From the NCBI GenBank assembly GCA_963205105.1, contig CAUJJW010000114.1, positions 1-50,102 on the forward strand: 50,102 bases of DNA, written 5' to 3'. Positions 7,943 through 16,835 of the stretch are shown in pieces; position 1 is the first letter of the stretch, and the number at the start of each line of letters is the position of its first letter. The stretch is from Verrucomicrobiota bacterium (GTDB lineage Bacteria; Verrucomicrobiota; Verrucomicrobiia; Limisphaerales; CAIMTB01). The notes beneath the pieces are model-generated. The model did not search any database and was not told the DNA's origin. It was given only the letters and a program-made list of their open reading frames with translations. Position numbers and translations under genes: made by a program.

Positions 7943-9343
7943 ATGGAACCGTCGGCATCGAATCCGTGGCGGCGTTGGATCGGCCTGTTGACGGGAAAGG
8001 TTGCCGGCGGGCGATCGGCGGACCGTTACCGGCGGGCGATCTGGACCATCCTGGCCAGCGGGCTTTCGAAGACGGGCGGGCTGTTGTCGATGCTGATCCT
8101 GGTGCCGCTGGTGATGAAGTATCTGGGAGACGAGCGGGCGGGGGTCTGGATGACGATGAACTCACTGACCGTGTTGGTGGGGTTCGCGGACCTGGGCATG
8201 GGGACGGGTCTGATGACCAAAGTGGCGCAGGCCATGGGGGCGCAGCGGGAGGATCTGGCCAGGCGGGCGATCAGCAGCTGTTTCTTTGTGCTGCTGGGGG
8301 TGTCGATGGTGTTGGGGGTGGTGTTCGTCCTGCTGAATCCCGCGCTGCATTGGGATCGGATTCTCAAGACGACGACCGATTTAGGGCGGGAAGAGATGTC
8401 GGCGGCCATGTTGGCCTTCGTGCTGGTGACGCTGGCGGGACTGCCGTTTTCGTTGGTGGAACGCGTGCAGTCGGGGCAGCAGGAAGGTTTTTCGAGCCAT
8501 CTCTGGCAGGGGGGCGCAACGCTGCTGTCGCTGGCGGGGGTTTGGCTGGCGTTGAGGTCGGGTTGGGGGTTGCCCGGCGTGTTGTGGGCGGGATTGGGCA
8601 TCCGGACGCTGATGCTGGTGGCGAATTGGGCGGTGTATTTTCTCGGGCAACGACGGGCCCTGTGTCCGAGGTGGTCTGAGTGCAGCCGGGAGACGGCCTG
8701 GGACATGATCCGGTTGGGCATGGTGTTTCTCTGGTTGAACGTTTTGGCATTCAACTGGTGGCTGGTGGACCCGATCGTGATCACCCGGGCCCTGGGGGCG
8801 GATGCGGTGGCGGGGTATGGGGCGATGCAGCGATTGTTCGCCGTGGGTTTGGTCGCCCAATATCTGGTGATGCCGTTGTGGCCGGCGTTCGGGGAGGCGT
8901 TGGCGCGGCGGGACTACGACTGGGCACGGGTGACGATGCATCGCGCGTTGGTGGGCACGGTGGTGTTGACCGCGGTGCTGGGGTTGGTCCTGGTGATTTT
9001 GGGACCGTGGATCACCCGCCATTGGTTGCCCACCGCGTTTGTTCCGACGCTGGGATTGTTGGCGGGCATGGCGTGCCTGAACCTTCTGCTGATCGTGGCT
9101 TGGACGCTTTCCGGGGTGTTGGTGCACGGCAGCTACCTGCGTCGCCAGGCTGGGTTGTACACGGTGGCCGCGGTGATGGCGTTTGCGCTGAAACTGTGGC
9201 TGGTGCGCGTCTGGGGGTTGTCGGGGGTGGTTTGGGCCTCGGTGATCGCCTTTGGGCTGATCTACGCGCCGATGGCTTTTCGCCTGGCGCGGGAGGCGGT
9301 GGCTGGGCCTGGATCACGGGCCGGAACGGGGAGGACGGCTTGA
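7943..9343 (+). CDS. Wzx-like polysaccharide flippase (MOP superfamily)
   Basis: A 466-residue protein with roughly 12 hydrophobic segments and few charged residues. The N-terminal YRRAIWTILASGLSKTGGLL and VPLVMKYLGDERAGVWMTMN are typical of polysaccharide biosynthesis/flippase proteins of the MOP superfamily. Members move undecaprenyl-linked repeat units across the inner membrane, which fits the neighbouring O-antigen polymerase and glycosyltransferases. I chose the ATG at 7943, just after the methyltransferase stop; the frame is open from 7871 but that part lies inside the upstream gene. It forms one apparent operon with the flanking methyltransferases. Confidence 0.86.
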   Translation: MEPSASNPWRRWIGLLTGKVAGGRSADRYRRAIWTILASGLSKTGGLLSMLILVPLVMKYLGDERAGVWMTMNSLTVLVGFADLGMGTGLMTKVAQAMGAQREDLARRAISSCFFVLLGVSMVLGVVFVLLNPALHWDRILKTTTDLGREEMSAAMLAFVLVTLAGLPFSLVERVQSGQQEGFSSHLWQGGATLLSLAGVWLALRSGWGLPGVLWAGLGIRTLMLVANWAVYFLGQRRALCPRWSECSRETAWDMIRLGMVFLWLNVLAFNWWLVDPIVITRALGADAVAGYGAMQRLFAVGLVAQYLVMPLWPAFGEALARRDYDWARVTMHRALVGTVVLTAVLGLVLVILGPWITRHWLPTAFVPTLGLLAGMACLNLLLIVAWTLSGVLVHGSYLRRQAGLYTVAAVMAFALKLWLVRVWGLSGVVWASVIAFGLIYAPMAFRLAREAVAGPGSRAGTGRTA

Positions 9344-9415
9344 GTTCCGGCTTGCCATGGGGTGGTGGTTTCCGCGAGAGGCAGGGGCAAATCCTATGAA
9401 CCGTTTCCAACAGGC

Positions 9416-10252
9416 ATGATGGCATCGCGACTTCCATGGTGGCGCAGCCTGCCGGCGTGGCCGTTTCTCTGGTACACGCGGTGGGAAGGCGCGCCGCTCG
9501 GCCGGCGCTTCTTGGGCATTTCCGTGGTGCCGCGTCTGCTGCCCAAGGAGGGGCGGTTTGAATTCCGCCATCGCAACGGCGCCACCCTGGAGTTGGAGTA
9601 TGGCGATTCGCTGGGGTTCCTCGCCTTCATCTTCGGAGGGTTTGAGCCGGCGGAGTTGTCGGCGTTGATGGCGCGGTTGAAGCCCGGTGACACCGTGTTG
9701 GATGTCGGAGCCAACATCGGCTTCCACACCACCGCACTGGCCACGGCGGTCGGACCTTCGGGGAAGGTTTTCGCGGTCGAACCGGTTCCGGACAATGCCG
9801 CACGGCTTCGGGCCAATCTTGATCGGAACAACCTCACCAATGTTCAGATCTTCCAAGTCGCCTCCGGGGCATCGACGGGTGAGATCGAGCTCGAACTGAC
9901 CCGCGATCCGGCCTTTGTTTCCGGCCATGGCGCCGTTGGGGGCGGACCGGTGGGACGCCGGTTGAAGGTGCCGCTGGCCCGTATCGATGATCTGTGGCGG
10001 TCGGCAGGGTCGCCGCCGGTGAAGGTGATGAAACTCGACACCGAAGGTGCCGAACTGGAGGGCCTGAATGGAGCCGAGGAAATGATTCGCGCCTGCCGGC
10101 CGGCCATTTTGCTGGAGGCCAACGACGAGGCTCGCCTGGCGGTCCTGGATCAGTGGCTGCTGCCGCGGGGCTATCGACGGACCCAACCGGTTGGGTTCGA
10201 GGTTTGGAACCATCTTTATGAAGCGGCTGAACCCGGCCGTCGGGGAGCCTGA
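9416..10252 (+). CDS. FkbM family methyltransferase (first of two)
   Basis: A 278-residue protein. Motif I is DTVLDVGANIGFHTTALATA, followed by KVFAVEPVPDNAARLRANL, the characteristic FkbM layout. The later VKVMKLDTEGAELEGLNGA matches the FkbM signature KxDxEGxE. FkbM enzymes are SAM-dependent O-methyltransferases; in glycan clusters they are thought to methylate sugar hydroxyls. ATGs at 9416 and 9419 are both possible starts, with no clear Shine-Dalgarno. One base separates the stop from the next start, so the two FkbM genes are almost certainly co-translated. Confidence 0.88.
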   Translation: MMASRLPWWRSLPAWPFLWYTRWEGAPLGRRFLGISVVPRLLPKEGRFEFRHRNGATLELEYGDSLGFLAFIFGGFEPAELSALMARLKPGDTVLDVGANIGFHTTALATAVGPSGKVFAVEPVPDNAARLRANLDRNNLTNVQIFQVASGASTGEIELELTRDPAFVSGHGAVGGGPVGRRLKVPLARIDDLWRSAGSPPVKVMKLDTEGAELEGLNGAEEMIRACRPAILLEANDEARLAVLDQWLLPRGYRRTQPVGFEVWNHLYEAAEPGRRGA

Positions 10253-10253
10253 C

Positions 10254-11021
10254 ATGAGTTTACGACTTCGTGTGCGGGATTGGCTGCGGCGTCGGGGTTA
10301 CGACCTGCACCGGTATGCCCTGGAACTGGATCCGGCGGAGCGCCGACGGCGCATGCTCGCCGCGGCACGCATCGACCTGGTGCTTGATGTCGGTGCGAAC
10401 GAGGGCCAGTACGCCATGGAACTGCGGAAACTGGGCTTCGCAGGTCACATCGTCTCGTTTGAACCCATTCAGGAAGTCGGCGCCCGATTGCGCGCCCATC
10501 TGGGATCGGATCCCCGGTGGGAGTATCGGGGCATGGCCCTGGGTTCCATGGACGGAACCTCGACCATCCAGGTGGGGGCGGAATCCGCGACCAGTTCCCT
10601 GCTGAAGCCTTCGGCATACCTGGTCGAACGTGCGGCGCACGCGCGATCGGTGCGCAGCGAGGAAGTGCGGGTGGCACGTCTGGACACGGTGTTTGAGCCA
10701 GACTGGGGACGGCGGCGGATCTGGCTGAAACTCGACACCCAGGGCTTCGAGATGGAGGTGTTGCGGGGGGCGACCCAGGCGCTGGCCCAGGTTCAGATCC
10801 TTCAGCTCGAACTTTCCCTGCGCCCGCTTTACGAGGGCGAACCCGGTTTTCTGGAAGTCTCCCACTGGCTCGCGGAACGCGGCCTGGAATTGGTGGGCCT
10901 GGAACCTGGGTTCGTCGAGGCGTCCACGGGCCGGTTGCTGCAGTCGGACGTGTTCTTTGCCCGGCGCGGAGTTTTTGGCGGCGAGGACGAGCGGTTGCCC
11001 GCCGGCAAGGCGACGGTATGA
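10254..11021 (+). CDS. FkbM family methyltransferase (second of two)
   Basis: A 255-residue protein with motif I LVLDVGANEGQYAMELRKLG, IVSFEPIQEVGARLRAHL, and the family signature RIWLKLDTQGFEMEVLRGA. It belongs to the same family as the gene upstream but is clearly divergent, so this is not a recent tandem duplication; the two probably methylate different positions. The N-terminal RRRGYDLHRYALELDPAERR is common in FkbM proteins of polysaccharide clusters. The start is the ATG at 10254. The next gene begins seven bases after the stop. Confidence 0.88.
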   Translation: MSLRLRVRDWLRRRGYDLHRYALELDPAERRRRMLAAARIDLVLDVGANEGQYAMELRKLGFAGHIVSFEPIQEVGARLRAHLGSDPRWEYRGMALGSMDGTSTIQVGAESATSSLLKPSAYLVERAAHARSVRSEEVRVARLDTVFEPDWGRRRIWLKLDTQGFEMEVLRGATQALAQVQILQLELSLRPLYEGEPGFLEVSHWLAERGLELVGLEPGFVEASTGRLLQSDVFFARRGVFGGEDERLPAGKATV

Positions 11022-11028
11022 TCGGGCC

Positions 11029-12072
11029 GTGGCTGATCCAGTGACGTTTGCTTTCTTGATGGCGGTGATGACGTTGACGCAGGCCCCGTCCGGGAGCGAT
11101 CCGGGGACGGCGTCGCCGAAGCCGACCAACGTGCTGGATGGGGCGACGGGTTTCGCGGTCGGGACTCCCGGGGTGGGTGATCCCGTGGAGGCGGAGTACG
11201 AGCGCCTGTTGGCATTCGACGACGAGGCCCAGGAGGAGATGGACCGCTGGATTCGCGAGGCGGACGCCCTGGGGCCGGACGCAGACAGCAGCGTGTTGCA
11301 GCGGAAGATCGACGATCGGATCGCGGCGGTCACCCGGGCGTATGCGGCGTTTCTGGAAAAGCATCCGAGCCATGCGCGGTCCCGGATCGCGTTTGGCAGT
11401 TTTTTGAATGACACCGGCCAGGAATCGGGGGCGAAGGCGCAGTGGGAGAAGGCGCTGGAACTGGATCCGAAGAACCCGGCGGTCTACAACAATCTGGCCG
11501 GGTATTTCGGACACCACGGACCGATCACCAATGCGTTCACCTACTTCGAGAAAGCCATCGCGTTGGATCCCAAGGAACCGGTCTATTACCAGAACCTGGC
11601 CACCACGGTGTTTCTGTTCCGCAAGGACGTGATGGAGCATTACGCGATCACCGACGAACAGAAGGTGTTCGACAAGTCGCTGGCCTTGTATCGGAAGGCG
11701 ATGGAGTTGGATCCCGGCAACTTCGTTTTGGCGGCCGACACCGCTCAAACCTACTACGGGATCAAGCCGTCCCGGCATGACGAAGCCCTGGCGGCATGGC
11801 GCAAGGCCTACGAACTCGCCTCCGACGACCTCGAACGCGAGGGAGTTCGGGTTCACTTCGCCCGCATCCAGATCCAGGCGGGGCGGTTCGCCGAGGCGCG
11901 GACCAACCTGACCCTGATCACCAACGCCCACTTTCAGGTGGTGAAGGAGCGCATCGAAAAGACGCTCGAGGCGCGGCTGAAGGGCACCAAAGCCGAGGAA
12001 TCGGCGATTCCTGAGGACGAGACGCCGACCGCGGTTTCGCTGGAAAGGAAACGTGCCAGCAAAACCCCCTGA
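11029..12072 (+). CDS. TPR-repeat protein, probably exported
   Basis: A 347-residue protein starting at GTG 11029 or GTG 11041. A short hydrophobic stretch (VTFAFLMAVMTLTQA) looks like a weak signal peptide. Tetratricopeptide repeats run over about residues 110-290, for example AKAQWEKALELDPKNPAVYN, FTYFEKAIALDPKEPVYYQN and SLALYRKAMELDPGNFVLAA. TPRs are protein-protein scaffolds, so no specific reaction can be stated. Its place immediately after the FkbM pair makes a role in polysaccharide assembly or export possible, but that rests on position alone. The last 20 bases overlap the next gene. Confidence 0.72.
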   Translation: MADPVTFAFLMAVMTLTQAPSGSDPGTASPKPTNVLDGATGFAVGTPGVGDPVEAEYERLLAFDDEAQEEMDRWIREADALGPDADSSVLQRKIDDRIAAVTRAYAAFLEKHPSHARSRIAFGSFLNDTGQESGAKAQWEKALELDPKNPAVYNNLAGYFGHHGPITNAFTYFEKAIALDPKEPVYYQNLATTVFLFRKDVMEHYAITDEQKVFDKSLALYRKAMELDPGNFVLAADTAQTYYGIKPSRHDEALAAWRKAYELASDDLEREGVRVHFARIQIQAGRFAEARTNLTLITNAHFQVVKERIEKTLEARLKGTKAEESAIPEDETPTAVSLERKRASKTP

Positions 12073-12454
12073 TCCGCCGGCAATCCCGTCATGGGGAGAG
12101 CTCTTGAGAGCGGCCCAGGCGGAAGTGGAACAGACGCTGCTGGAACTTCCGGAGACGGTTCGGGGTGCGGCCTCGAAGGTGCCGGTGATTTACGAACGGC
12201 GTCCGGGCCATGGGTTGGTCGAGGACGGTCTCGACGACGATCTGCTCGGACTGTTTGTCGGAGACCCTTTGGCGGAGGAAGGGCTGGGTGGCTCCGTGCC
12301 GGCGCAGATTCTCCTGTTTCTGGAGAACCTCTGGGAGTTTGTGGAAGGTGACCCCGAGGCCTATGCGGAGGAGGTTCAAACCACCTACCTGCACGAACTG
12401 GGACATTATCTGGGCCTGGACGAGGTGGATTTGGAGGAGAGGGGACTGGATTGA
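12053..12454 (+). CDS. Small zincin-like metallopeptidase
   Basis: A 133-residue protein with a GTG start at 12053, preceded by the purine-rich GGAAAGGA at good spacing. Residues 113-119 are LHELGHY: a HExxH zinc site (H114, E115, H118), followed by LGLDEVDLEERGL where the third ligand may lie. The size, the acidic middle and the preceding VQTTYLHELGHYLGLDE fit the DUF1025/Zincin_1 family of single-domain proteins. The physiological substrate of that family is not known to me. It overlaps the TPR gene by 20 bases and ends seven bases from the convergent U32 gene. Confidence 0.8.
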   Translation: MPAKPPDPPAIPSWGELLRAAQAEVEQTLLELPETVRGAASKVPVIYERRPGHGLVEDGLDDDLLGLFVGDPLAEEGLGGSVPAQILLFLENLWEFVEGDPEAYAEEVQTTYLHELGHYLGLDEVDLEERGLD

Positions 12455-12461
12455 AGCTGCT

Positions 12462-15086
12462 TCACCAGGCCGCGGCGTAGGCTCGGCTGTCGGTCCAGCG
12501 GTCCACACCGAGATCAGCGCCGCTCGCACGCCCAAGCTGACCACGGGTGACGCCGAGTTGGTTGATCAACTTGAATTCGCGCCACAGGGATTCTCCGGAG
12601 ATTTCCCCACGGAGCAGCCGCTGATAGCCCTGGACGAGCCGGGTCAGGTCCTCGGGGGATTCATCCAGGAACTCGATTCGGAACCTTCGGACTCCGGCGG
12701 CGATCAGGCGTCCCGCATGTTCGGCTCCGGTCTGGGCCCGGGCATTGAACACCGTGTTCCGACAGCCGGCGTCGGCTTTCAACGGATGATCCGCCCCGAC
12801 CCGGTCGCGGAGGCGAACCTCATGCTTGTCGCATGGCCGGCCGCAGTCGCGGTAGTCCTTGCCCTTCGAGAGGAAGGCGCAGAAGACGCAATGCTCCATG
12901 TGGAACATCGGCATGTGCTGATGCAGCGTGATCTCGAACCAATGTGCCGGTGCGCCTCGCACCAAGTCCTCGAGCTGATCGGCGTTGAGATCGTAGCTGG
13001 CCGTCACCCGCTCCAGGCCGAAGTCCCGAATGAAATACTCCGCGGTCAGCGGGTTGGCCACGTTGAGGGAGAAATCTCCGACGCGCCGGGTATCAGCAAA
13101 GGCGGCGAGGTGTTCGTGGTTGCGCACCAGCACGCCATCGGCCTGCGCGGATCGGACTTGCTGGAGGATCCAGTCCTCGCCGGGTTTGAAAATCCGGGGA
13201 GGCGCGACGTAGATCAGCATGTCCGGCGCGCCTTTTTCCCGCGCGATTTTCACGGCTTCGCGATAACGCTTCGGATCTTCGAACTCGCAGTACAGGACTG
13301 CCGGACGGGTGGCCAACGCGGCTTCGAGTTGGGCGAAGGTTCGCACCAACAGGGCAAGTCCGGGTTCGGGCAGCGGTGCGTGAGCGGTTTCGGGCGACGT
13401 GGTGGCGGGGCTGATCCGGCAGGGATCGGCCGGTTGCAGCATCTGCCAGCGGGGCGGATGGGAACGTTGTTCCTCCAGTTGGCGCACCACTTCGCGCCGA
13501 ACTCGGTTGAGCTCGCTGACGGGCAGGAGCACGGCGTCGGACAGGTGGTTGGCGACCTTCCCCAGCCGGAACGGCGTTCCTCCGAGCCGGCTGAACTGTT
13601 GCGTCAGGCGCGCGGTGTCGAGAGGTTGCTGGCGTGCCACTTCCAGCGGCATCGTGGATTCGACGCGGACGATGGGGCCGGCTTCATCGCGGGCGATGAC
13701 GATCAGCGGTTCGCCGGCGCGGCCGTGGATTTCGAGGTGGATCGGTCGCTGGTGCGCCGGTGACTCGCCGGCGAAGGTCTGTCGCAGTTGCTTCTCCAGC
13801 TGGGGATCGCTGGTTTTCCAGATGCGATGACCGGGCTGGAGTTTTTGGAAGTCCACCGCCCCCCGCAGGAAGGTCAGCGCTGTCTCGCGTCCGCGCGGAT
13901 GAACTTCAAAAACCCGGCCGCCCTCCTCGTCCAGGTCAGGTCGCCCCGCATCGAAGACCACCCCGTCACCCGCGGCGATAGGCGCCACCGGTTGCAGCCA
14001 GACCCGGTCCCGGTCGATGCGGGTGATGGCGCCGACAAACACACCCCGCTTTTTCCCAAACCTGCCGTGCACCAGTTGCTGGTTGTCGATGCCGGTGAGC
14101 CAGCCCGGGGAAATGCCACGGCTGAACGCCATTTCCATCTGGTACCGGGCCGTGGCCGCGTCGATCGGCGGGCGAGACGGGCGTTCAGGGGCGTCGGTGT
14201 CGGACGTTGCGGGTGCGAGCTGGTCCAGGGCGTTTCGGTAAAGGCGCGTGATGCTGGCGACGTACTCGGCGGACTTCAGCCGGCCTTCGATTTTGAGCGA
14301 ATCCACCCCGGCACGAACCAGATCCGGGAGCACCTCCAGCCCCGCGAGGTCCTGGGGACTGAGCAGGTAACGACGGTCGCCGAGGTCCACCTTGTGTCCG
14401 TCCGCCAGGAGTTCGTAGGGCATCCGGCAGGCCTGGGCACATTCACCGCGATTGGCGGAGCGACCACCGAGCGCCTCGCTCGTCAGGCACTGGCCGGAGT
14501 AGGCCACGCAGAGGGCGCCATGGACGAAGATTTCCAGGGACGGCGACGAAGTTTCCGGCGCCAAGGCGGCACGGATGCGGGCAATTTCGGTGATGGTGTT
14601 TTCCCGGGCCAGGACGACCACGTTGCAGCCCAGTCGCTGGGCGAAGGTGACTCCGGCGGGACTGGTGACCGTCATCTGCGTCGAGGCGTGGATCGGAAAA
14701 TCCGGGGACAGACGGCGGATCAGGCGGCAGACGCCGATGTCCTGCACGATGGCGGCGTCGACTCCGGCGGCGATGAGGGTCCGGAGGTACTCGGCGGCCT
14801 CGGTGAGTTCCCGGGTGAACACCAGCGTGTTGAAGGTCACGTAGCCTTTGACGCCGCGGGAGTGCAGCCACTGCATCAACTTGGGCAGGTCGGTTTCCGT
14901 GAAATTGTTGGCGCGTAGCCTGGCATTGAAGCGGGTGAGGCCGAAGTAGACGGCATCGGCGCCGTTTTCGACAGCGGCTTTGGCGCACTCCCAGTCGCCG
15001 GCTGGCGCGAGCAGCTCGGGAAGCCGGGCGTGCTGGCGGGCGTGAGTGGCGATGGAGGCGGTGGTGGTGTCAGGTAGGGACGTCAT
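12462..15086 (-). CDS. U32 family peptidase / RNA hydroxylation-type protein with DUF3656-like middle
   Basis: An 874-residue protein. Residues about 20-290 form the U32 domain: LPELLAPAGDWECAKAAVEN, GADAVYFGLTRFNARLRANN, and the cysteine cluster in ALCVAYSGQCL and NRGECAQACRMPY. The middle region resembles DUF3656 (collagenase-like). The C-terminal ~230 residues carry a second cysteine set (CVFCAFLSKGKDYRDCGRPC). Characterised relatives such as E. coli RlhA and TrhP act with iron in hydroxylating 23S rRNA or tRNA rather than in proteolysis, so an RNA-modification role is more likely than peptidase activity; this is by homology only. It is longer than RlhA (about 650 residues) because of the extra C-terminal block. 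Confidence 0.85.
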   Translation of the reverse strand: MTSLPDTTTASIATHARQHARLPELLAPAGDWECAKAAVENGADAVYFGLTRFNARLRANNFTETDLPKLMQWLHSRGVKGYVTFNTLVFTRELTEAAEYLRTLIAAGVDAAIVQDIGVCRLIRRLSPDFPIHASTQMTVTSPAGVTFAQRLGCNVVVLARENTITEIARIRAALAPETSSPSLEIFVHGALCVAYSGQCLTSEALGGRSANRGECAQACRMPYELLADGHKVDLGDRRYLLSPQDLAGLEVLPDLVRAGVDSLKIEGRLKSAEYVASITRLYRNALDQLAPATSDTDAPERPSRPPIDAATARYQMEMAFSRGISPGWLTGIDNQQLVHGRFGKKRGVFVGAITRIDRDRVWLQPVAPIAAGDGVVFDAGRPDLDEEGGRVFEVHPRGRETALTFLRGAVDFQKLQPGHRIWKTSDPQLEKQLRQTFAGESPAHQRPIHLEIHGRAGEPLIVIARDEAGPIVRVESTMPLEVARQQPLDTARLTQQFSRLGGTPFRLGKVANHLSDAVLLPVSELNRVRREVVRQLEEQRSHPPRWQMLQPADPCRISPATTSPETAHAPLPEPGLALLVRTFAQLEAALATRPAVLYCEFEDPKRYREAVKIAREKGAPDMLIYVAPPRIFKPGEDWILQQVRSAQADGVLVRNHEHLAAFADTRRVGDFSLNVANPLTAEYFIRDFGLERVTASYDLNADQLEDLVRGAPAHWFEITLHQHMPMFHMEHCVFCAFLSKGKDYRDCGRPCDKHEVRLRDRVGADHPLKADAGCRNTVFNARAQTGAEHAGRLIAAGVRRFRIEFLDESPEDLTRLVQGYQRLLRGEISGESLWREFKLINQLGVTRGQLGRASGADLGVDRWTDSRAYAAAW

Positions 15087-15279
15087 TCCGGCGACCGCAG
15101 GGTAGCGCTGATTGGACGGGAGGCGAGCTTGGGAAACGGAGCCGCGAAAGCGGGAACCAGGTCAAAGGGCGGAAGTCCATGCCGCGGGGTTGGATGGGCC
15201 TGCTGCAAAGCCGGGCTGCGGTGGGTCGCCCGGCGCTTGCTCCCATGGGCCGGTTGACCTCAGGTTCTCGCCGTTGCTC

Positions 15280-16698
15280 ATGGCTCTGAATCTGTTCAAC
15301 ACACTGACGCGGCGGATCGAACCCTTCGCGCCCATGGATGCCCAGGAACGTCGCGTGGGGATGTACTGCTGCGGTCCGACGGTTCATGACTTCGCCCACA
15401 TCGGGAATTTCAAGACCTTCGTCCTGGCGGACCTGGTGCGGCGTTACCTGGAGTTCAAGGGGTACCAGGTGAATCACGTCATGAACGTCACGGACGTGGA
15501 GGATAAGATCATCCGGCGCGTGCGGGAGTCCGGAACGACTCTCCAGGAGTTCACGCGCCGATATGAGTCGGCGTTCTTCGAGGATCACCGTGCACTGAAC
15601 TGTCTGGCGCCCACATCGACACCGCGGGCCACGGAGTTCATCGGCGACATCGTGGCGTTGATCGAGCGTTTGCAGGCACGGAAACTGGCCTACGTCGCGG
15701 CCGACGGTTCCGTGTACTTCAGCATCGACAAGTATCGGGGCTGCGGCTGCCGGTATGGTCAGTTGCTCAACTTGAATTTCGACCAGATGCGCCCGGGGGA
15801 AAGGGTGGCGAATGACGAGTATGGCAAGGAGGCCATCGCCGATTTCGCTCTCTGGAAAGCCCGAGTGCCCGAGGACGGCGATGTGTTCTGGCCCAGCCCC
15901 TGGGGTGAGGGGAGGCCTGGTTGGCACATCGAGTGCAGCGCTATGAGCATGAAGCTGCTCGGACCGAGCTTCGACCTGCATCTGGGTGGCGAGGATTTGA
16001 TCTTCCCCCATCACGAGGACGAAATCGCCCAGAGCGAAGGAGCGGGTTTGCAGGCGAATGGCATGCCCTTCGTCCGTCACTGGGTGCACGCCGCCTTCCT
16101 GCTGGTGGAAGGCAAGAAGATGAGCAAATCGCTCGGGAACTTTTTCACCCTGCGCGACCTCCTGGAGAAGGGCTTTGTCGGACGGGAGATCCGGTACCTG
16201 CTGCTTTCCGCCCGCTACCGGGAGTCCTTCAACTTTACCTTGGAAGGACTGCAGAGCGCCCGGGTCGCCCTGGCGCGGTTGGATGAGTGCTTAGGGAAAC
16301 TTCGCGACCGGGCTGCCGGGGCCTCCGCCGGGGTGGTGGATGCCACATTGCTCCAAGGGGTCACCGAGGCGCTCGACGACGACCTCAACGTCTCTCAGGC
16401 CTGGGGAACGATTTTTGAGTGGGTGCGGGACCAAAACCGAAAGATCTCGGAGGGTGGCATGACACCGGCGGAAGCCGCGAACGCCAGCGCGGCGTTTGAA
16501 AAGGTTCTCGGCATTTTTGGATTGGAAGCGACGGGCGCCGCGGAGGCTCCCGATGCGGTTCGGGCCCTGGCGGAGGCGAGGCAGGCGGCGCGGAAGGCTC
16601 GGGATTTTCGGCAGGCCGATGTCCTGCGAGACGAATTGAAGGCGCTGGGCTGGGTGGTGGAAGACACTGCAAAAGGCCCCAAACTCAAGCGCCTTTAA
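15280..16698 (+). CDS. cysS: Cysteinyl-tRNA synthetase
   Basis: Charges tRNA-Cys with cysteine in the cytoplasm. The 472-residue protein has the class I signatures: GMYCCGPTVHDFAHIGN (HIGH-type motif at residues 40-43, zinc-binding Cys at 30/31), WHIECSAMS and HLGGEDLIFPHHEDE for the remaining zinc ligands, and KMSKS at 280-284. The C-terminal ADVLRDELKALGWVVEDTA is the usual anticodon-domain tail. The start is the ATG at 15280; the frame is open from 15112 but the extra residues are not conserved. It diverges from the U32 gene and is followed by a hairpin and a dispersed repeat. Confidence 0.97.
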   Translation: MALNLFNTLTRRIEPFAPMDAQERRVGMYCCGPTVHDFAHIGNFKTFVLADLVRRYLEFKGYQVNHVMNVTDVEDKIIRRVRESGTTLQEFTRRYESAFFEDHRALNCLAPTSTPRATEFIGDIVALIERLQARKLAYVAADGSVYFSIDKYRGCGCRYGQLLNLNFDQMRPGERVANDEYGKEAIADFALWKARVPEDGDVFWPSPWGEGRPGWHIECSAMSMKLLGPSFDLHLGGEDLIFPHHEDEIAQSEGAGLQANGMPFVRHWVHAAFLLVEGKKMSKSLGNFFTLRDLLEKGFVGREIRYLLLSARYRESFNFTLEGLQSARVALARLDECLGKLRDRAAGASAGVVDATLLQGVTEALDDDLNVSQAWGTIFEWVRDQNRKISEGGMTPAEAANASAAFEKVLGIFGLEATGAAEAPDAVRALAEARQAARKARDFRQADVLRDELKALGWVVEDTAKGPKLKRL

Positions 16699-16718
16699 GG
16701 GGGAGGGACGCCCCCCTC
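16697..16718 (+). terminator. Hairpin downstream of cysS
   Basis: AGGGGG pairs with CCCCCT around the loop AGGGACGC, directly at the cysS stop. No T-tract follows at once (a T5 run occurs only at about 16800), so its role as an intrinsic terminator is doubtful. Confidence 0.3.
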
Positions 16719-16722
16719 CACA

Positions 16723-16760
16723 GCAGGCGAGACGCCCGCCGCTACGGAGGCCCGGTGCAT
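16723..16760. repeat. Dispersed palindromic repeat, copy B
   Basis: GCAGGCGAGACGCCCGCC followed by GCTACGGAGGCCCGG is nearly identical to copy A (68-102). It lies in the 137-bp gap between cysS and proC, with a second palindrome GCCCCGCGGGGC at 16774-16785 and GGGCTTTTTAAG at 16796-16807 behind it. The group may together end cysS transcription. Confidence 0.6.
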
Positions 16761-16835
16761 GGGTAGATTCGAGGCCCCGCGGGGCGGGACCATTTGGGCT
16801 TTTTAAGAGCGGGCGGGTGGCTAGGCTCACCGGCC

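Noticed and set aside
6639..8165. A 508-codon minus-strand frame over the REP-containing gap and the methyltransferase
   Set aside because: No domain signature, His/Arg/Pro/Gln-rich, and opposite to a gene with a clear SAM-binding motif.
10216..11931. A 571-codon minus-strand frame opposite the FkbM and TPR genes
   Set aside because: The plus-strand frames carry clear FkbM and TPR motifs; the antisense translation is low-complexity Arg/Pro/Gly text.
16774..16807. GCCCCGCGGGGC palindrome followed by GGGCTTTTTAAG as a cysS terminator
   Set aside because: The palindrome has no loop space and the T-run is separated from it by more than ten bases, so it does not form a standard intrinsic terminator; mentioned only with the repeat.
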